Positions 41,079 through 50,155 of a DNA stretch of 64,000 nt are shown here, in pieces; position 1 is the stretch's first letter, and each line of letters begins with the position of its first letter. A program made the position numbers and the translations under genes. Source of the DNA: Paenibacillus thalictri (GTDB lineage: Bacteria; Bacillota; Bacilli; Paenibacillales; NBRC-103111); assembly GCF_004307995.1 (NCBI RefSeq), contig NZ_SIRE01000022.1, positions 62,001 through 126,000 of the forward strand, read 5' to 3'. The notes beneath the pieces were generated by a model. The model made no database searches and was not told where the DNA came from. It saw nothing but the letters and a program-made list of their open reading frames with translations.

Positions 41079-42968
41079 ATGGTCACCAGAATAAACGGAT
41101 TTTCAAATTCCGGTATAGATGTAGACTCATTGGTCCAAAAACTTATGAAGGCACAGCAGGCGCCTTTGGATAAATTAAAACAGAAAAAGCAAGTGTTGGA
41201 ATGGCAGCAGGATGATTTCCGGACTCTAAACTCGAAGATTTTAGATTTTAAAAACCTGTCTTTTAACATGAAATTGCAATCTTCCTATTTGACTAAAAAA
41301 ACGTCATCATCTAACGATACCTTACTTTCAGCTGCGGCAACTCCAAGTGCCATCAATGGTACATATACACTCCAGGTTAATCGGCTAGCCTCAGCGGCCC
41401 AGCTAACCTCAGACAACAAGATTGGAGCAACAAGTAAGGGTGGAGCAAATGCTACCTTAGCCGATATGGGGATGTCCCCTCCAGGTCCTGCGGAGTTAAC
41501 AATCACAGGAAGTAAGGGAAGTACAACAATACAAGTTAATATGACTGATACATTATCTGGTTTGGCGAGCGCTATTAATTTAAAGGCTAACTTAACAGGG
41601 GTTACCGCAAATTATGACGCTACTTTGGACCGATTCTTCTTTGCGTCTTCAACTACGGGCGAGAAGGCTGTTGTGGATATAAAAACAAAGGACATTGCAT
41701 TTTTGCAAAATGTCCTAGGACTTTCGCCGGGCCTTGACCCAACGGCGGATAAGATTACCGGCGGACTCGTCACAGGAAAGGCGTTTACGTCGGGAACGCC
41801 GCCGACTGCAGATGGTTTGACAAAAATAAACGGATCTTTGAGTGCCCCTCAAGTACTTCGGATTGAGTATAAAGGTGAACAATATAACTTCACCATTAAA
41901 GATACAACCAACATTAGTACGCTCATCAACGGTATTAACAGTACAGGTCTAAATAAAGCTGGCGTAACAGCTTATTTGGATGTTAACGGGAAGCTGAATT
42001 TTTTTAACCCTGATAAAGATGAAAAACTGACGTTTTCCGATATGACGGTTGATTCTGAGGACATTTTGGGCTCTCTTGGGCTAACATCCACGCCAACAGG
42101 TGGTGATGACTATGATTATTATAAGTCCGCGGCTCAGGGGCAGGATGCGCTGGTAGAATACAATGGTCTGCAGGAAGAGAAATTTTCCAGCAATACTTTC
42201 ACAATTAATGGCGTTACATACACTGCAAAATCAGAAATGACTGCTCCCGTCAGTATCTCCGTATCGCAGGATGTAGATGCGGTTTATAACAACATCAAGA
42301 ATTTTATTGATAAATATAACGACCTGATCAGTAGCATCGATTCTAAAATAAACGAAACAAGAAATCGGAGTTACCTGCCATTAACGGATGATGAAAGATC
42401 TGCGATGACAGACGATCAAATTAAATTGTGGGAAACCCAAGCCAAGAGCGGTCTCCTGCATAATGATACAGTTCTGAATTCAGCCTTGTCTAATTTTCGT
42501 CTAAGTATGACATCAGCTATTAATAATTTACCGGCAGGTGATTTAAAAGTCCTTTCTGAAATTGGAATAACCACGACCTCCTACTTAGACAGAGGAAAAT
42601 TGACCATTAATGAAAGTAAGTTAAAGGAAGCCCTCACCAATTACCCAGATAAGGTTATGAATATGTTTACAGCCAGCGATAACGACACTTCTGATAACGG
42701 ACATGGTTTTGCGGTAAGGCTATACGATCAGACCTCCCGTATTTTTAGCTTAATCACAGACAAAGCAGGGACTCAAGAGAGTACATTAAGTAATTATGAC
42801 ATTGGAAAACAGATTACCGACATCAATAAGCAGATTACTACTCAAAATAGCCGACTTCAGGATTTGGAAGACAGATACTACAAGCAATTTTCTGCAATGG
42901 AATCAGCAATTTCTAAGCTGCAGTCACAAGGGAGTTCACTGTTAAGTAAAATAGGCGGAACAAGCTAA
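41079..42968 (+). CDS. fliD: Flagellar filament cap protein FliD (HAP2)
   Basis: FliD caps the filament tip and folds incoming flagellin. The 629 residues contain FliD_N (GIDVDSLVQKLMKAQQAPLDKLKQ, about 10-33), a flagellin hook-IN-like repeat region, and FliD_C with the coiled-coil end (QITTQNSRLQDLEDRYYKQFSAMESAISKLQ). It is longer than the roughly 500-residue Bacillus protein because of a variable middle. AAGGAGGA (41065-41072) precedes ATG 41079. It is exported with FliT-type chaperone help. The operon runs flaG-fliD-fliS-fliT. Confidence 0.96.
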   Translation: MVTRINGFSNSGIDVDSLVQKLMKAQQAPLDKLKQKKQVLEWQQDDFRTLNSKILDFKNLSFNMKLQSSYLTKKTSSSNDTLLSAAATPSAINGTYTLQVNRLASAAQLTSDNKIGATSKGGANATLADMGMSPPGPAELTITGSKGSTTIQVNMTDTLSGLASAINLKANLTGVTANYDATLDRFFFASSTTGEKAVVDIKTKDIAFLQNVLGLSPGLDPTADKITGGLVTGKAFTSGTPPTADGLTKINGSLSAPQVLRIEYKGEQYNFTIKDTTNISTLINGINSTGLNKAGVTAYLDVNGKLNFFNPDKDEKLTFSDMTVDSEDILGSLGLTSTPTGGDDYDYYKSAAQGQDALVEYNGLQEEKFSSNTFTINGVTYTAKSEMTAPVSISVSQDVDAVYNNIKNFIDKYNDLISSIDSKINETRNRSYLPLTDDERSAMTDDQIKLWETQAKSGLLHNDTVLNSALSNFRLSMTSAINNLPAGDLKVLSEIGITTTSYLDRGKLTINESKLKEALTNYPDKVMNMFTASDNDTSDNGHGFAVRLYDQTSRIFSLITDKAGTQESTLSNYDIGKQITDINKQITTQNSRLQDLEDRYYKQFSAMESAISKLQSQGSSLLSKIGGTS

Positions 42969-42997
42969 GCTCCATTTTAATTTAGGAGGCTGTTCGG

Positions 42998-43396
42998 ATG
43001 CTTCAACAGCAAAATAAGTATTTGGAAATGACAATACAAACGGCCACACCCGCTCAATTGCTGATTATGTTATGCGATGGAGCAATCCGCTTCTGTAGGA
43101 AAGCGATTGATTCACTTAACGAAAATAAGCATCAGGAAGCCCATAATTATTTAATGCGTGTGCAGGACATAATTAACGAGTTTGTAATAACATTGGATAA
43201 AAAATCTTCTGTTGCCGAAGGTCTATTACAGCTATATGACTATTTCATTCATCGATTAATGGAGGCTAACATAAATAAGAAAGCCGAGCCTGCAGAAGAA
43301 GTACTGCAGTTTCTAATGGAATTGAAAAATACATGGGTAGAGGCAAATAAACTGGCAATAGCCCAGAAAACAACGGGCGACGCTTCGCATGCTTGA
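42998..43396 (+). CDS. fliS: Flagellin export chaperone FliS
   Basis: FliS binds the C-terminus of flagellin, prevents premature polymerisation and, in Bacillus, helps FliW-CsrA control. The 132 residues have the FliS signature: IQTATPAQLLIMLCDGAIRF near the start and YDYFIHRLMEANINKKAEPAEEVLQFL in the second half, forming the helical bundle. AGGAGG (42984-42989) serves ATG 42998. It overlaps the next gene by eight bases. Confidence 0.96.
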   Translation: MLQQQNKYLEMTIQTATPAQLLIMLCDGAIRFCRKAIDSLNENKHQEAHNYLMRVQDIINEFVITLDKKSSVAEGLLQLYDYFIHRLMEANINKKAEPAEEVLQFLMELKNTWVEANKLAIAQKTTGDASHA

Positions 43397-43718
43397 ATTA
43401 ATCGAAAAAATAGAACAGTTGACTCAAAGGCTATTGGATAGCTTGGAAATAGTAGAATATGAACAATATGTTTTGTTTATAGAGCAACGCGAAGTTCTAA
43501 TTACTCTTATGGGTGAAGAGTTTATTCATGAAGAAACTTTGGCAAGCAGGATTCGAAATGTTGTGCAAGCAGATCAGGTGATTTTAAAGAAAATGATTAG
43601 TTTAAAAGAGCAGGCTCAACAAGAATTGAACAAAATAACTCGGAATAAAACAAAGCAGAGCATGTATGATGCAGATAGTAGCTATAGTAGTAGTGTTTTT
43701 TTTGATCGCAAGTATTAA
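43389..43718 (+). CDS. FliT-like flagellar chaperone
   Basis: This 109-residue helical protein directly follows and overlaps fliS. It has the FliT-like pattern of an N-terminal helix pair with a QREVLI segment (about 33-38) and a C-terminal hydrophilic tail. In Bacillus the equivalent FliT binds FliD before export. Sequence similarity within the family is low, so the assignment rests on size, helical make-up and the fliD-fliS-fliT order. The tail SSYSSSVFFDRKY is unusual and may be disordered. Confidence 0.78.
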   Translation: MLELIEKIEQLTQRLLDSLEIVEYEQYVLFIEQREVLITLMGEEFIHEETLASRIRNVVQADQVILKKMISLKEQAQQELNKITRNKTKQSMYDADSSYSSSVFFDRKY

Positions 43719-43778
43719 ATAAATTGGTGCTGCTCATAAGGAAGGCAATGTCTATGGTACTTAGCAATAATTTCTGAG

Positions 43779-43820
43779 CTGTGCATAACTTATGCACAGT
43801 GTGGATAATGTTGTGGATAA
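43779..43820. promoter_or_regulatory. Cluster of four DnaA-box-type 9-mers with a 21-bp palindrome
   Basis: Four 9-mers matching TTATNCACA lie within 41 bases: TGTGCATAA (43780-43788, minus), TTATGCACA (43790-43798, plus), TGTGGATAA (43800-43808, minus) and TGTGGATAA (43812-43820, minus). The last two are perfect TTATCCACA boxes. The first two form part of a perfect 21-bp palindrome at 43779-43799. No replication gene is nearby, so it resembles the chromosomal DnaA-box clusters of Bacillus more than oriC. Confidence 0.75.
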
Positions 43821-43925
43821 CTCGCTTGGATTAAACAATTGACATGATGATAATTGGTTCATACGTGGTATTAATAACTATTACTTGAAAAATATCAATA
43901 TGTGAATTTCTTGTGTCGGTTTGCA

Positions 43926-43955
43926 TTGACATTCCGCCAAAGCCAGTGATATAGT
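43926..43955 (+). promoter_or_regulatory. Promoter of the cold-shock gene
   Basis: TTGACA (43926-43931), 18-bp spacer, extended -10 TGATATAGT (TATAGT 43950-43955). It predicts a leader of about 45 nt. Confidence 0.75.
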
Positions 43956-44007
43956 CAAATTGAAGGCTCTAGCCTGCAGTTATTTGACAATGAAGGGAAT
44001 GTATTAC

Positions 44008-44205
44008 ATGCAAGGTAAAGTGAAATGGTTTAACGCAGAAAAAGGTTACGGTTTCATTGAGCGTGAAGACGGCGGAGACGTATTCGTACATTTCTCTGCA
44101 ATTCAATCCGATGGATTCAAGACGCTGGAAGAAGGCCAAGCGGTTGAATTCGACATCGTAGAAGGCGCTCGCGGACCACAAGCAGCTAACGTAATTAAGC
44201 TGTAA
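44008..44205 (+). CDS. Cold-shock protein, CspA/CspB family
   Basis: This 65-residue single cold-shock domain has RNP-1 KGYGFIERE (about 13-21) and RNP-2 VFVHFSAI (about 26-33). These proteins bind single-stranded RNA and DNA and act as RNA chaperones in the cytosol. GAAGGGA (43992-43998) places the start at ATG 44008; the frame is open farther upstream, but those starts lie ahead of the ribosome-binding site. It is monocistronic, with its own promoter and terminator. Confidence 0.95.
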   Translation: MQGKVKWFNAEKGYGFIEREDGGDVFVHFSAIQSDGFKTLEEGQAVEFDIVEGARGPQAANVIKL

Positions 44206-44253
44206 TCAAATGGCCGGACGGCCATCATATAAAAGGTATATCTTAAGCACCTG

Positions 44254-44288
44254 CCGGGAACTGTAAGCTTCAGTTCCCGGTTTTTTTT
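44254..44288 (+). terminator. Intrinsic terminator of the cold-shock gene
   Basis: CCGGGAACTG (44254-44263) pairs perfectly with 44271-44280 over a 7-nt loop; eight T follow. Confidence 0.95.
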
Positions 44289-44378
44289 GCGTTCAGCCGC
44301 TTCTACGAGCAATATATGCCGGATTTGTGACAGGTCAGCATATTTTGTCAGAAAATTGCGAAAATGTTAAGGGAATAT

Positions 44379-44415
44379 GAAGGATTTTTAAATCGAAGGT
44401 GGAATATAGTATAAT
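44379..44415 (+). promoter_or_regulatory. Sigma-H-type promoter of hpf, plus a TATAAT
   Basis: GAAGGATTT (44379-44387) and GTGGAATAT (44399-44407), 11 bp apart, fulfil every position of the sigma-H consensus RNAGGAWWW-N11/12-RNNGAATWW. A TATAAT at 44410-44415 could also serve sigma-A, but without a clear -35. In B. subtilis hpf (yvyD) is under sigma-H and sigma-B. Confidence 0.75.
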
Positions 44416-44440
44416 GTAAGAGAAAGGAGGAGTTATACCT

Positions 44441-44983
44441 ATGAAATTCAACATTAGAAGCAAACAATTCGAAGTTACTGAGGCATTGAAGGACTACGTT
44501 GAGAAGAAGCTCGGTAAAGTAGAACGATATTTCGAGGCTCCCCCTACATCTGAGGTTAATGTAACGTTAAGTCTGGTAAAAGGTTTGCAAGCTGTTGAGG
44601 TGACGATTCCGCTTCCCGGTGTGATGTTGAGGGCGGAGGAACGGCATCAGGATATGTACGCAGCGGTCGATTTGGTCGTAGACAAGCTGGAGAGACAAAT
44701 CCGCAAACATAAGACGAAAGTCAATCGCAGAATCCGCCAAGAAAGCGGCATGAGGGATTTGTTCAAGATCGACACATCCAGTTATCATGAGGATGAGGAC
44801 GATTATGAATTAGTTCGTACCAAACGGTTTACATTAAAACCGATGGATATCGACGAGGCCATTCTGCAAATGAATATGGTCGGGCATAATTTCTTCGTGT
44901 TTGCGAATTCCGATACAGAAAAAGTCAATGTAGTTTATAAGCGCAATGACGGTAAGTACGGTTTAATCGAGCCGGCGCAATAA
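44441..44983 (+). CDS. hpf: Long-form ribosome hibernation promoting factor
   Basis: This 180-residue long HPF has an N-terminal S30AE domain (about 1-100, MKFNIRSKQFEVTEALKDYVEKKLGK) that binds the decoding channel of the 30S subunit. A linker leads to a C-terminal dimerisation domain (about 120-178, VRTKRFTLKPMDIDEAILQMNMVGHNFFVF) that joins two 70S ribosomes into 100S particles. AAGGAGGAG precedes ATG 44441. A sigma-H consensus and a TATAAT lie just upstream, so induction in stationary phase is likely. It precedes secA, as in Bacillus. Confidence 0.97.
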   Translation: MKFNIRSKQFEVTEALKDYVEKKLGKVERYFEAPPTSEVNVTLSLVKGLQAVEVTIPLPGVMLRAEERHQDMYAAVDLVVDKLERQIRKHKTKVNRRIRQESGMRDLFKIDTSSYHEDEDDYELVRTKRFTLKPMDIDEAILQMNMVGHNFFVFANSDTEKVNVVYKRNDGKYGLIEPAQ

Positions 44984-45023
44984 TCAACAGTTATTTATGA
45001 AAATGGGAATAAATCGATTCAAT

Positions 45024-45066
45024 TTAAGTTAACTTAAGCCTAGGCCAATACGGCCCGGGCTTTTTT
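45024..45066 (+). terminator. Palindrome and terminator after hpf
   Basis: TTAAGTTAACTTAA (45024-45037) is a perfect 14-bp palindrome. It runs into a terminator hairpin, 45036-45046 with 45052-45062 (one mismatch, one G-U), that ends in TTTTTT (45061-45066). Confidence 0.75.
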
Positions 45067-45210
45067 CAATTTCCCGGGAGCGTCACTACATAAGTCATTA
45101 TTTTTAACGATATGAAAGCTGCCTATGTTTTCCGGCTTTTCTTGCGACTTGAAGCTATAACTGCTACAATTTAAGGCAAACCGTTATTGATCAGGGGAAG
45201 GGGTTAGCCC

Positions 45211-47718
45211 ATGCTTGGACTCGTGAAAAAAATATTCGGCGATTCTAACGATCGTGAGATTAAGCGATATTGGAAAGTCGTTGAACGTATCAATGAATTG
45301 GAACCTACTATACAAGCGTTATCCGATGAGGAGCTCAAAGGAAAAACGCAGGAGTTCCGCGATCGTCTGGAAAAAGGGGAAGAGCTCGACGATCTGCTGG
45401 AGGAAGCTTTTGCGGTTGTCCGGGAAGCATCCAAACGTGTCCTCGGCAAACGGCACTATGACGTGCAGTTGATCGGGGGAATGGTGCTGCACGAAGGGCG
45501 CATTGCGGAAATGCGGACCGGGGAAGGTAAAACGCTGGTAGGTACGCTGCCGGTATATTTAAACGCACTCGCCGGCAAAGGCGTGCATGTGGTAACGGTC
45601 AACGATTACCTCGCTCAACGGGATAGCGGGGAAATGGGACAGATTTACAACTTCCTGGGCATGACTGTCGGCATCAACTTGTCGCAAATGGAGCATAGTG
45701 AGAAACAAGAAGCGTACCGCTGCGATATTACATATGGTACAAACAATGAGTTCGGATTTGACTATTTGCGCGACAACATGGTGCTCTACAAAGAGCAGAT
45801 GGTGCAGCGCCCGTTGTTTTTCTCGGTCATTGACGAAGTGGACTCGGTGCTTGTGGATGAGGCCAGAACGCCGCTCATTATTTCCGGACAAGCTGCCAAG
45901 TCGACCGAGCTGTATTATGCCGCAGATCGCTTTGTCAGCCGCTTACAGGAAGAAGAAGATTACACGGTCGATATTAAAGTTCGTTCGGTTACATTGACCG
46001 AAGGCGGGGTAGCGAAGGCGGAGAAGGCATTTGGCATCGAGAACCTGTTTGATCATGCCAATGTAACCTTAAACCACCACGTGCAGCAGGCGCTGAAAGC
46101 CCACGTCATCATGAAACGCGACGTCGATTACGTAGTGCAAGACGATGAGGTTATGATCGTTGACGAATTTACCGGACGTCTCATGGTCGGCCGTCGTTAC
46201 AGCGAAGGTCTGCATCAGGCGATTGAAGCGAAAGAAAACCTCAAAGTACAAAATGAATCCATGACGCTAGCAACGATCACGTTCCAGAACTACTTCCGGA
46301 TGTATCGCAAGCTTGCCGGGATGACCGGTACGGCGAAGACGGAAGAAGAAGAATTCAAGAAAATTTACGGGCTTGAAGTCATTATCGTCCCGACCAACCG
46401 GCCGATGATCCGTATCGATACGCCCGATGTCGTATATAAATCCGTTGGCAGCAAATTCCGCGCCGTTGTCGCTGAAATTGCGGAGCGCCACCAAAAAGGC
46501 CAGCCGGTACTTGTCGGTACGGTCTCTATTGAGAACTCGGAACGTATTTCGAGCATGCTGAAAGCCAAAGGCATATCACATAAAGTTTTGAATGCAAAAT
46601 ACCATCGTGAAGAAGCTGAAATCGTATCGCAGGCGGGGCAACCGAAAGCGGTGACGATTGCGACCAACATGGCCGGCCGTGGTACCGACATTATGCTCGG
46701 GCCGGGAGTCGCCGAAATCGGCGGGTTGCATATTATGGGTACAGAGCGTCATGAGAGCCGCCGTATCGACAACCAGCTGCGCGGCCGGGCCGGTCGTCAA
46801 GGCGATCCGGGCTCTTCGCAGTTTTATTTGTCGCTGGAAGACGAGCTGATGCGCAGATTTGGCGCCGAAAATATTATGGGCATGATGGATAAGCTTGGTT
46901 TTGAAGAAGATCAGCCAATCGAAAGCAAGCTCATCAGCAGAGCCATTGAATCGGCTCAAAAACGCGTCGAAGGCAATAACTTTGACGTTCGTAAAGTCGT
47001 ACTCCAATATGACGACGTGATGAATCAACAGCGCGAAATCATTTACAAGCAGCGCCGCGAAGTAATCGAGTCGGATAATATCCGCGAGATTACGCTGGGC
47101 ATGATCAAGCCTGTTATTGAACGAATCGTTGAAGCGCATTGTCCAGCCGATCTGGTTCCTGAGGAATGGGATCTGCAAGCGATCATTGATTACGGTAACG
47201 GTACCTTCTTAAACGAAGGCCAACTGACTGCCGAAGATTTATGGGGCAAGGAAAAAGAGGAGCTTGTTGAGTTTATTTGGGGCTTCGTGCTTAAGCAATA
47301 TGAAGAACGCGAGCAAAATATGGTCAACGAAGAGTTCATGCGCGAATTCGAGAAGGTTGTTGTTCTGCGTGCTGTAGACAGCAAGTGGATGGATCATATC
47401 GACGCGATGGACCACCTGCGCCAAGGGATTCATTTGCGGGCCTACGGCGGTACAGATCCGCTGCGCGAATACCAGTTTGAAGGCTTTGAAATGTTTAACG
47501 GCATGATTCAAAGCATTCAGGAAGAAGTGTCCACTTATATCATGAAAGCCCAAGTGGAGATGAATCTGGAGCGCCAAGTGGTTGCGGAAGGTCAAGCGGT
47601 GAGCTCGAACGGCGAATCCCTGCCGAAGAAGCCGGCTGTTGCGGTGGACAAAATCGGCCGCAACGACGATTGCCCATGCGGAAGCGGATTGAAATTTAAA
47701 AACTGCCACGGGAAGTAA
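45211..47718 (+). CDS. secA: Preprotein translocase ATPase SecA
   Basis: SecA drives secretory proteins through SecYEG with ATP. The 835 residues show Walker A MRTGEGKT (K107), the DEAD-type motif DEVD (208-211), the NBD2 regions (GRAGRQGDPGSS), the preprotein cross-linking and helical scaffold regions. The C-terminal zinc tail CPCGSGLKFKNCHG has ligands C821, C823, C832 and H833 for SecB- or lipid-type contact. GGGGAAGGGG precedes ATG 45211. It would export the S-layer, glycosidase and murein hydrolase precursors in this window. Confidence 0.98.
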   Translation: MLGLVKKIFGDSNDREIKRYWKVVERINELEPTIQALSDEELKGKTQEFRDRLEKGEELDDLLEEAFAVVREASKRVLGKRHYDVQLIGGMVLHEGRIAEMRTGEGKTLVGTLPVYLNALAGKGVHVVTVNDYLAQRDSGEMGQIYNFLGMTVGINLSQMEHSEKQEAYRCDITYGTNNEFGFDYLRDNMVLYKEQMVQRPLFFSVIDEVDSVLVDEARTPLIISGQAAKSTELYYAADRFVSRLQEEEDYTVDIKVRSVTLTEGGVAKAEKAFGIENLFDHANVTLNHHVQQALKAHVIMKRDVDYVVQDDEVMIVDEFTGRLMVGRRYSEGLHQAIEAKENLKVQNESMTLATITFQNYFRMYRKLAGMTGTAKTEEEEFKKIYGLEVIIVPTNRPMIRIDTPDVVYKSVGSKFRAVVAEIAERHQKGQPVLVGTVSIENSERISSMLKAKGISHKVLNAKYHREEAEIVSQAGQPKAVTIATNMAGRGTDIMLGPGVAEIGGLHIMGTERHESRRIDNQLRGRAGRQGDPGSSQFYLSLEDELMRRFGAENIMGMMDKLGFEEDQPIESKLISRAIESAQKRVEGNNFDVRKVVLQYDDVMNQQREIIYKQRREVIESDNIREITLGMIKPVIERIVEAHCPADLVPEEWDLQAIIDYGNGTFLNEGQLTAEDLWGKEKEELVEFIWGFVLKQYEEREQNMVNEEFMREFEKVVVLRAVDSKWMDHIDAMDHLRQGIHLRAYGGTDPLREYQFEGFEMFNGMIQSIQEEVSTYIMKAQVEMNLERQVVAEGQAVSSNGESLPKKPAVAVDKIGRNDDCPCGSGLKFKNCHGK

Positions 47719-47749
47719 TAACCTATTTTCCAATTGGAAAGTCTTGATG

Positions 47750-47784
47750 AAGGAGGGCCGGTATGTAAGCCGGTCTTCCTTTTG
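47750..47784 (+). terminator. Hairpin between secA and prfB
   Basis: A 13-bp stem with several G-U pairs (47750-47762 with 47769-47781), 6-nt loop and a short TT end. It is a probable weak terminator. Confidence 0.55.
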
Positions 47785-47817
47785 CGTCAATATTATGATA
47801 AATGAGGTGTCTGTTAT

Positions 47818-48949
47818 ATGTTGGATCCGGTAGTGAAACACAATTTGCGAGATTTGTCCACGCGACTCGCAGCCCTTAGGGGGTCTCTTTGACTTAGACT
47901 TCAAATTGGAGCAAATTGCCGATTTTGAAGAGAAAATGTCGGTTCCTGATTTTTGGGATGACAACGATAGAGCACAGAAGGTCATAAGCGAAGCCAATGC
48001 CGTAAAAGCGACGGTGGAGCAATTCCAAAAACTCTCGGGTGAATATGAGGATTTGGAGCTTATGGTCGAGCTGATGGAAGAAGAGCAGGATGAAAGCATG
48101 GCTGCAGACATTGAAAGCGGGGTGAAAAGCCTTGTTAAGAAGTTTGAGGACTTTGAGCTGCAGTTGCTGCTCAATCAGCCTTATGATCATATGAATGCCT
48201 TCTTGGAGCTGCATCCGGGAGCGGGTGGAACCGAATCGCAGGATTGGGCCGAGATGCTGATGCGGATGTACCGCCGTTGGGCGGAGAAACGCGACTTTAA
48301 GGTGGAGCTTATCGACTTTTTGCCCGGTGATGAAGCAGGGGTAAAAAGTGTGACCTTTCTGATCAAAGGTTACAATGCGTACGGATATTTGAAGGCGGAA
48401 AAAGGTGTTCACCGGCTTGTGCGCATCTCGCCATTCGACGCATCCGGACGTCGGCATACGTCATTTGTTTCATGCGATATTATGCCGGAAATCGATGACT
48501 CGATTGAAATTGAAATCCGTTCGGACGACTTGAAGGTCGATACGTACCGTTCCAGCGGCGCCGGCGGCCAGCACGTCAATAAAACTGAGTCCGCGATTCG
48601 GATCACGCATATGCCAACAGGCATTGTAGTTGCGTGCCAGACGGAACGTTCGCAGATTCAGAACCGCGATCGCGCCATGAAGATGCTGCGTTCCAAGCTG
48701 TATGAGCTGAAAATCGCTGAACAGCAGAAGGAAATTGCCGCAATTCGCGGTGAGCAAAGTGATATCGCTTGGGGCAGTCAGATTCGCTCTTACGTATTCC
48801 ATCCCTACAGTATGGTCAAGGATCACCGGACGTCGGCGGAAACAGGGAATATCGGGGCCGTCATGGACGGAGATCTCGATGAATTTATAGATGCCTATTT
48901 GCGTTGGCAAATCAGGGACACCGACAAGCAATCCGGCGCAGAACAATAA
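47818..48949 (+). CDS. prfB: Peptide chain release factor 2, with programmed +1 frameshift
   Basis: RF2 reads UGA and UAA stop codons and triggers peptide release. The gene is read in two frames: 24 codons from ATG 47818 to the in-frame TGA at 47890-47892, then a +1 shift after CTT 47887-47889 to resume at GAC 47891. This gives 376 residues. The second part has the GGQ motif in GAGGQHVNKTESAIRITH and the anticodon-like domain. GAGGTG (47804-47809) serves ATG 47818. A caller that ignores the shift would start it about 90 bases too late. It follows secA, the Bacillus order. Low RF2 favours the shift, giving autoregulation. Confidence 0.96.
47876..47893 (+). promoter_or_regulatory. prfB +1 recoding site
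   Basis: An internal Shine-Dalgarno-like AGGGGG (47878-47883) stands three bases before the slippery CTT TGA C (47887-47893), matching the conserved RF2 autoregulatory frameshift signal. Confidence 0.95.
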
Positions 48950-48998
48950 AAGGGCGAATGCAGCCATTCGGTGTGAAATAATAATAGCCTGAAAAACC

Positions 48999-49041
48999 CA
49001 TCCTACTCTTAAGCTGATACTGCGGGGTAGGATGTTTCTTT
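48999..49041 (+). terminator. Terminator after prfB
   Basis: CATCCTACTC (48999-49008) pairs with 49025-49034 (one G-U), followed by TTTCTTTTT. Confidence 0.8.
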
Positions 49042-49059
49042 TTACTTGGAGGGAGAACG

Positions 49060-49932
49060 ATGGGCGTGAGAAGGAAAGCGCCGTTGTCCAAAACGGCGAG
49101 ATTGGTTAAGGAATACGGCTTGCTTTTGTTAGGTTCGCTGATTATTGCGGCGAGCTTTAATATATTTTTGAGTCCCAATCAGGTGGCATCGGGCGGTGTT
49201 TCCGGCATTTCCATTATCGTGAAAGAACTGCTTGGTTTTGAGCCGGCTTTGACGCAATGGGCCTTAAACATCCCGCTGTTTATAGCAGGCACTTGGCTGC
49301 TGGGAGGGCAATTTGGCGTTAAGACGGCGGTTGGCTCCGTTCTTCTGCCGCTGCTGATTCTGCTGACCAAAAATTTGCCGGTCATGACGCATAACCTGCT
49401 GCTGGCGAGCATCTATGGGGGAATTATGATCGGCGCCGGGTTAGGTATTGTGTTTCGCGGCAGAGGATCTACAGGCGGGCTCGACTTGGCGGCGCAAATC
49501 ATTCATAGATACACAGGGATCAGTCTAGGCATCACAGTGGCCCTACTTGATGGGCTTGTCATTGTATCGGCGGCTTTTGTATTTTCCGCAGAAAAGGCGC
49601 TGTATGCGCTTATCGGGCTGTTTGTGACCAGCAAAACGATTAATGTCGTGCAGATCGGGTTATCGTTTTCCAAGGTGGCCTTCATCATCTCGAACGAAAC
49701 GGAGGCTATTCAGAAGGCAATTCTATACGGGCTGGACCGCGGACTGACCCGATTGAAGGGGGCCGGAGGTTATACGGGCGAAGAAAGAACGGTGCTGATG
49801 GTGGTTGTGCGGCAGACGGAGGTGTTGAAGCTGAAGGAGATCGTCAAGCAATGCGACCCGAACGCTTTTGTCATTCTCAGCGATACCAACGAGGTTCTGG
49901 GGGAAGGGTTCCAGCTGCATAATTCGGTATGA
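49060..49932 (+). CDS. YitT-family membrane protein
   Basis: This 290-residue integral membrane protein has about five hydrophobic segments in residues 15-185 (YitT_membrane domain, with the typical FNIFLSPNQVASGGVSGIS and FRGRGSTGGLDLAAQII). It ends in a cytosolic DUF2179 domain (about 200-285, RGLTRLKGAGGYTGEERTVLMVVV). The family is widespread and its role is not known; transport or membrane homeostasis has been suggested. GGAGGGAG precedes ATG 49060. It has its own terminator on each side, so it is probably transcribed alone. Confidence 0.92.
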   Translation: MGVRRKAPLSKTARLVKEYGLLLLGSLIIAASFNIFLSPNQVASGGVSGISIIVKELLGFEPALTQWALNIPLFIAGTWLLGGQFGVKTAVGSVLLPLLILLTKNLPVMTHNLLLASIYGGIMIGAGLGIVFRGRGSTGGLDLAAQIIHRYTGISLGITVALLDGLVIVSAAFVFSAEKALYALIGLFVTSKTINVVQIGLSFSKVAFIISNETEAIQKAILYGLDRGLTRLKGAGGYTGEERTVLMVVVRQTEVLKLKEIVKQCDPNAFVILSDTNEVLGEGFQLHNSV

Positions 49933-49948
49933 AGCTACAAAAGGATGC

Positions 49949-49974
49949 AGCCCTGACAAGATGATGCCAGGGCT
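49949..49974 (+). terminator. Hairpin after the YitT gene
   Basis: AGCCCTG (49949-49955) pairs with CAGGGCT (49968-49974) over a 12-nt loop, with a poor T-tail. It is a probable terminator. The rest of the gap to argC holds only the arginine promoter region. Confidence 0.55.
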
Positions 49975-50155
49975 ATTTGTTGTGGCGGAAGAGCAAACCT
50001 GGAAGTTTGCGGTTGAGAATGTCAGAAATGGAAAATACTAAACCGTATTTTAAAAGTGCTTTTTCATCTGCCGGTCCCTCTTTCAGGGCGAATATGCTAT
50101 TATATAGAAGGAGTAATTTGGTAGCATGTTCCCCGAGTCCGGGCACGAAATGTTA

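Noticed and set aside
43779..43820. Chromosomal replication origin
   Set aside because: dnaA, dnaN and the other oriC neighbours are absent and the box cluster is short.
47906..48949. prfB as a single-frame gene beginning at TTG 47906
   Set aside because: The upstream 24 codons, the internal Shine-Dalgarno and CTT-TGA-C are the conserved RF2 frameshift arrangement.
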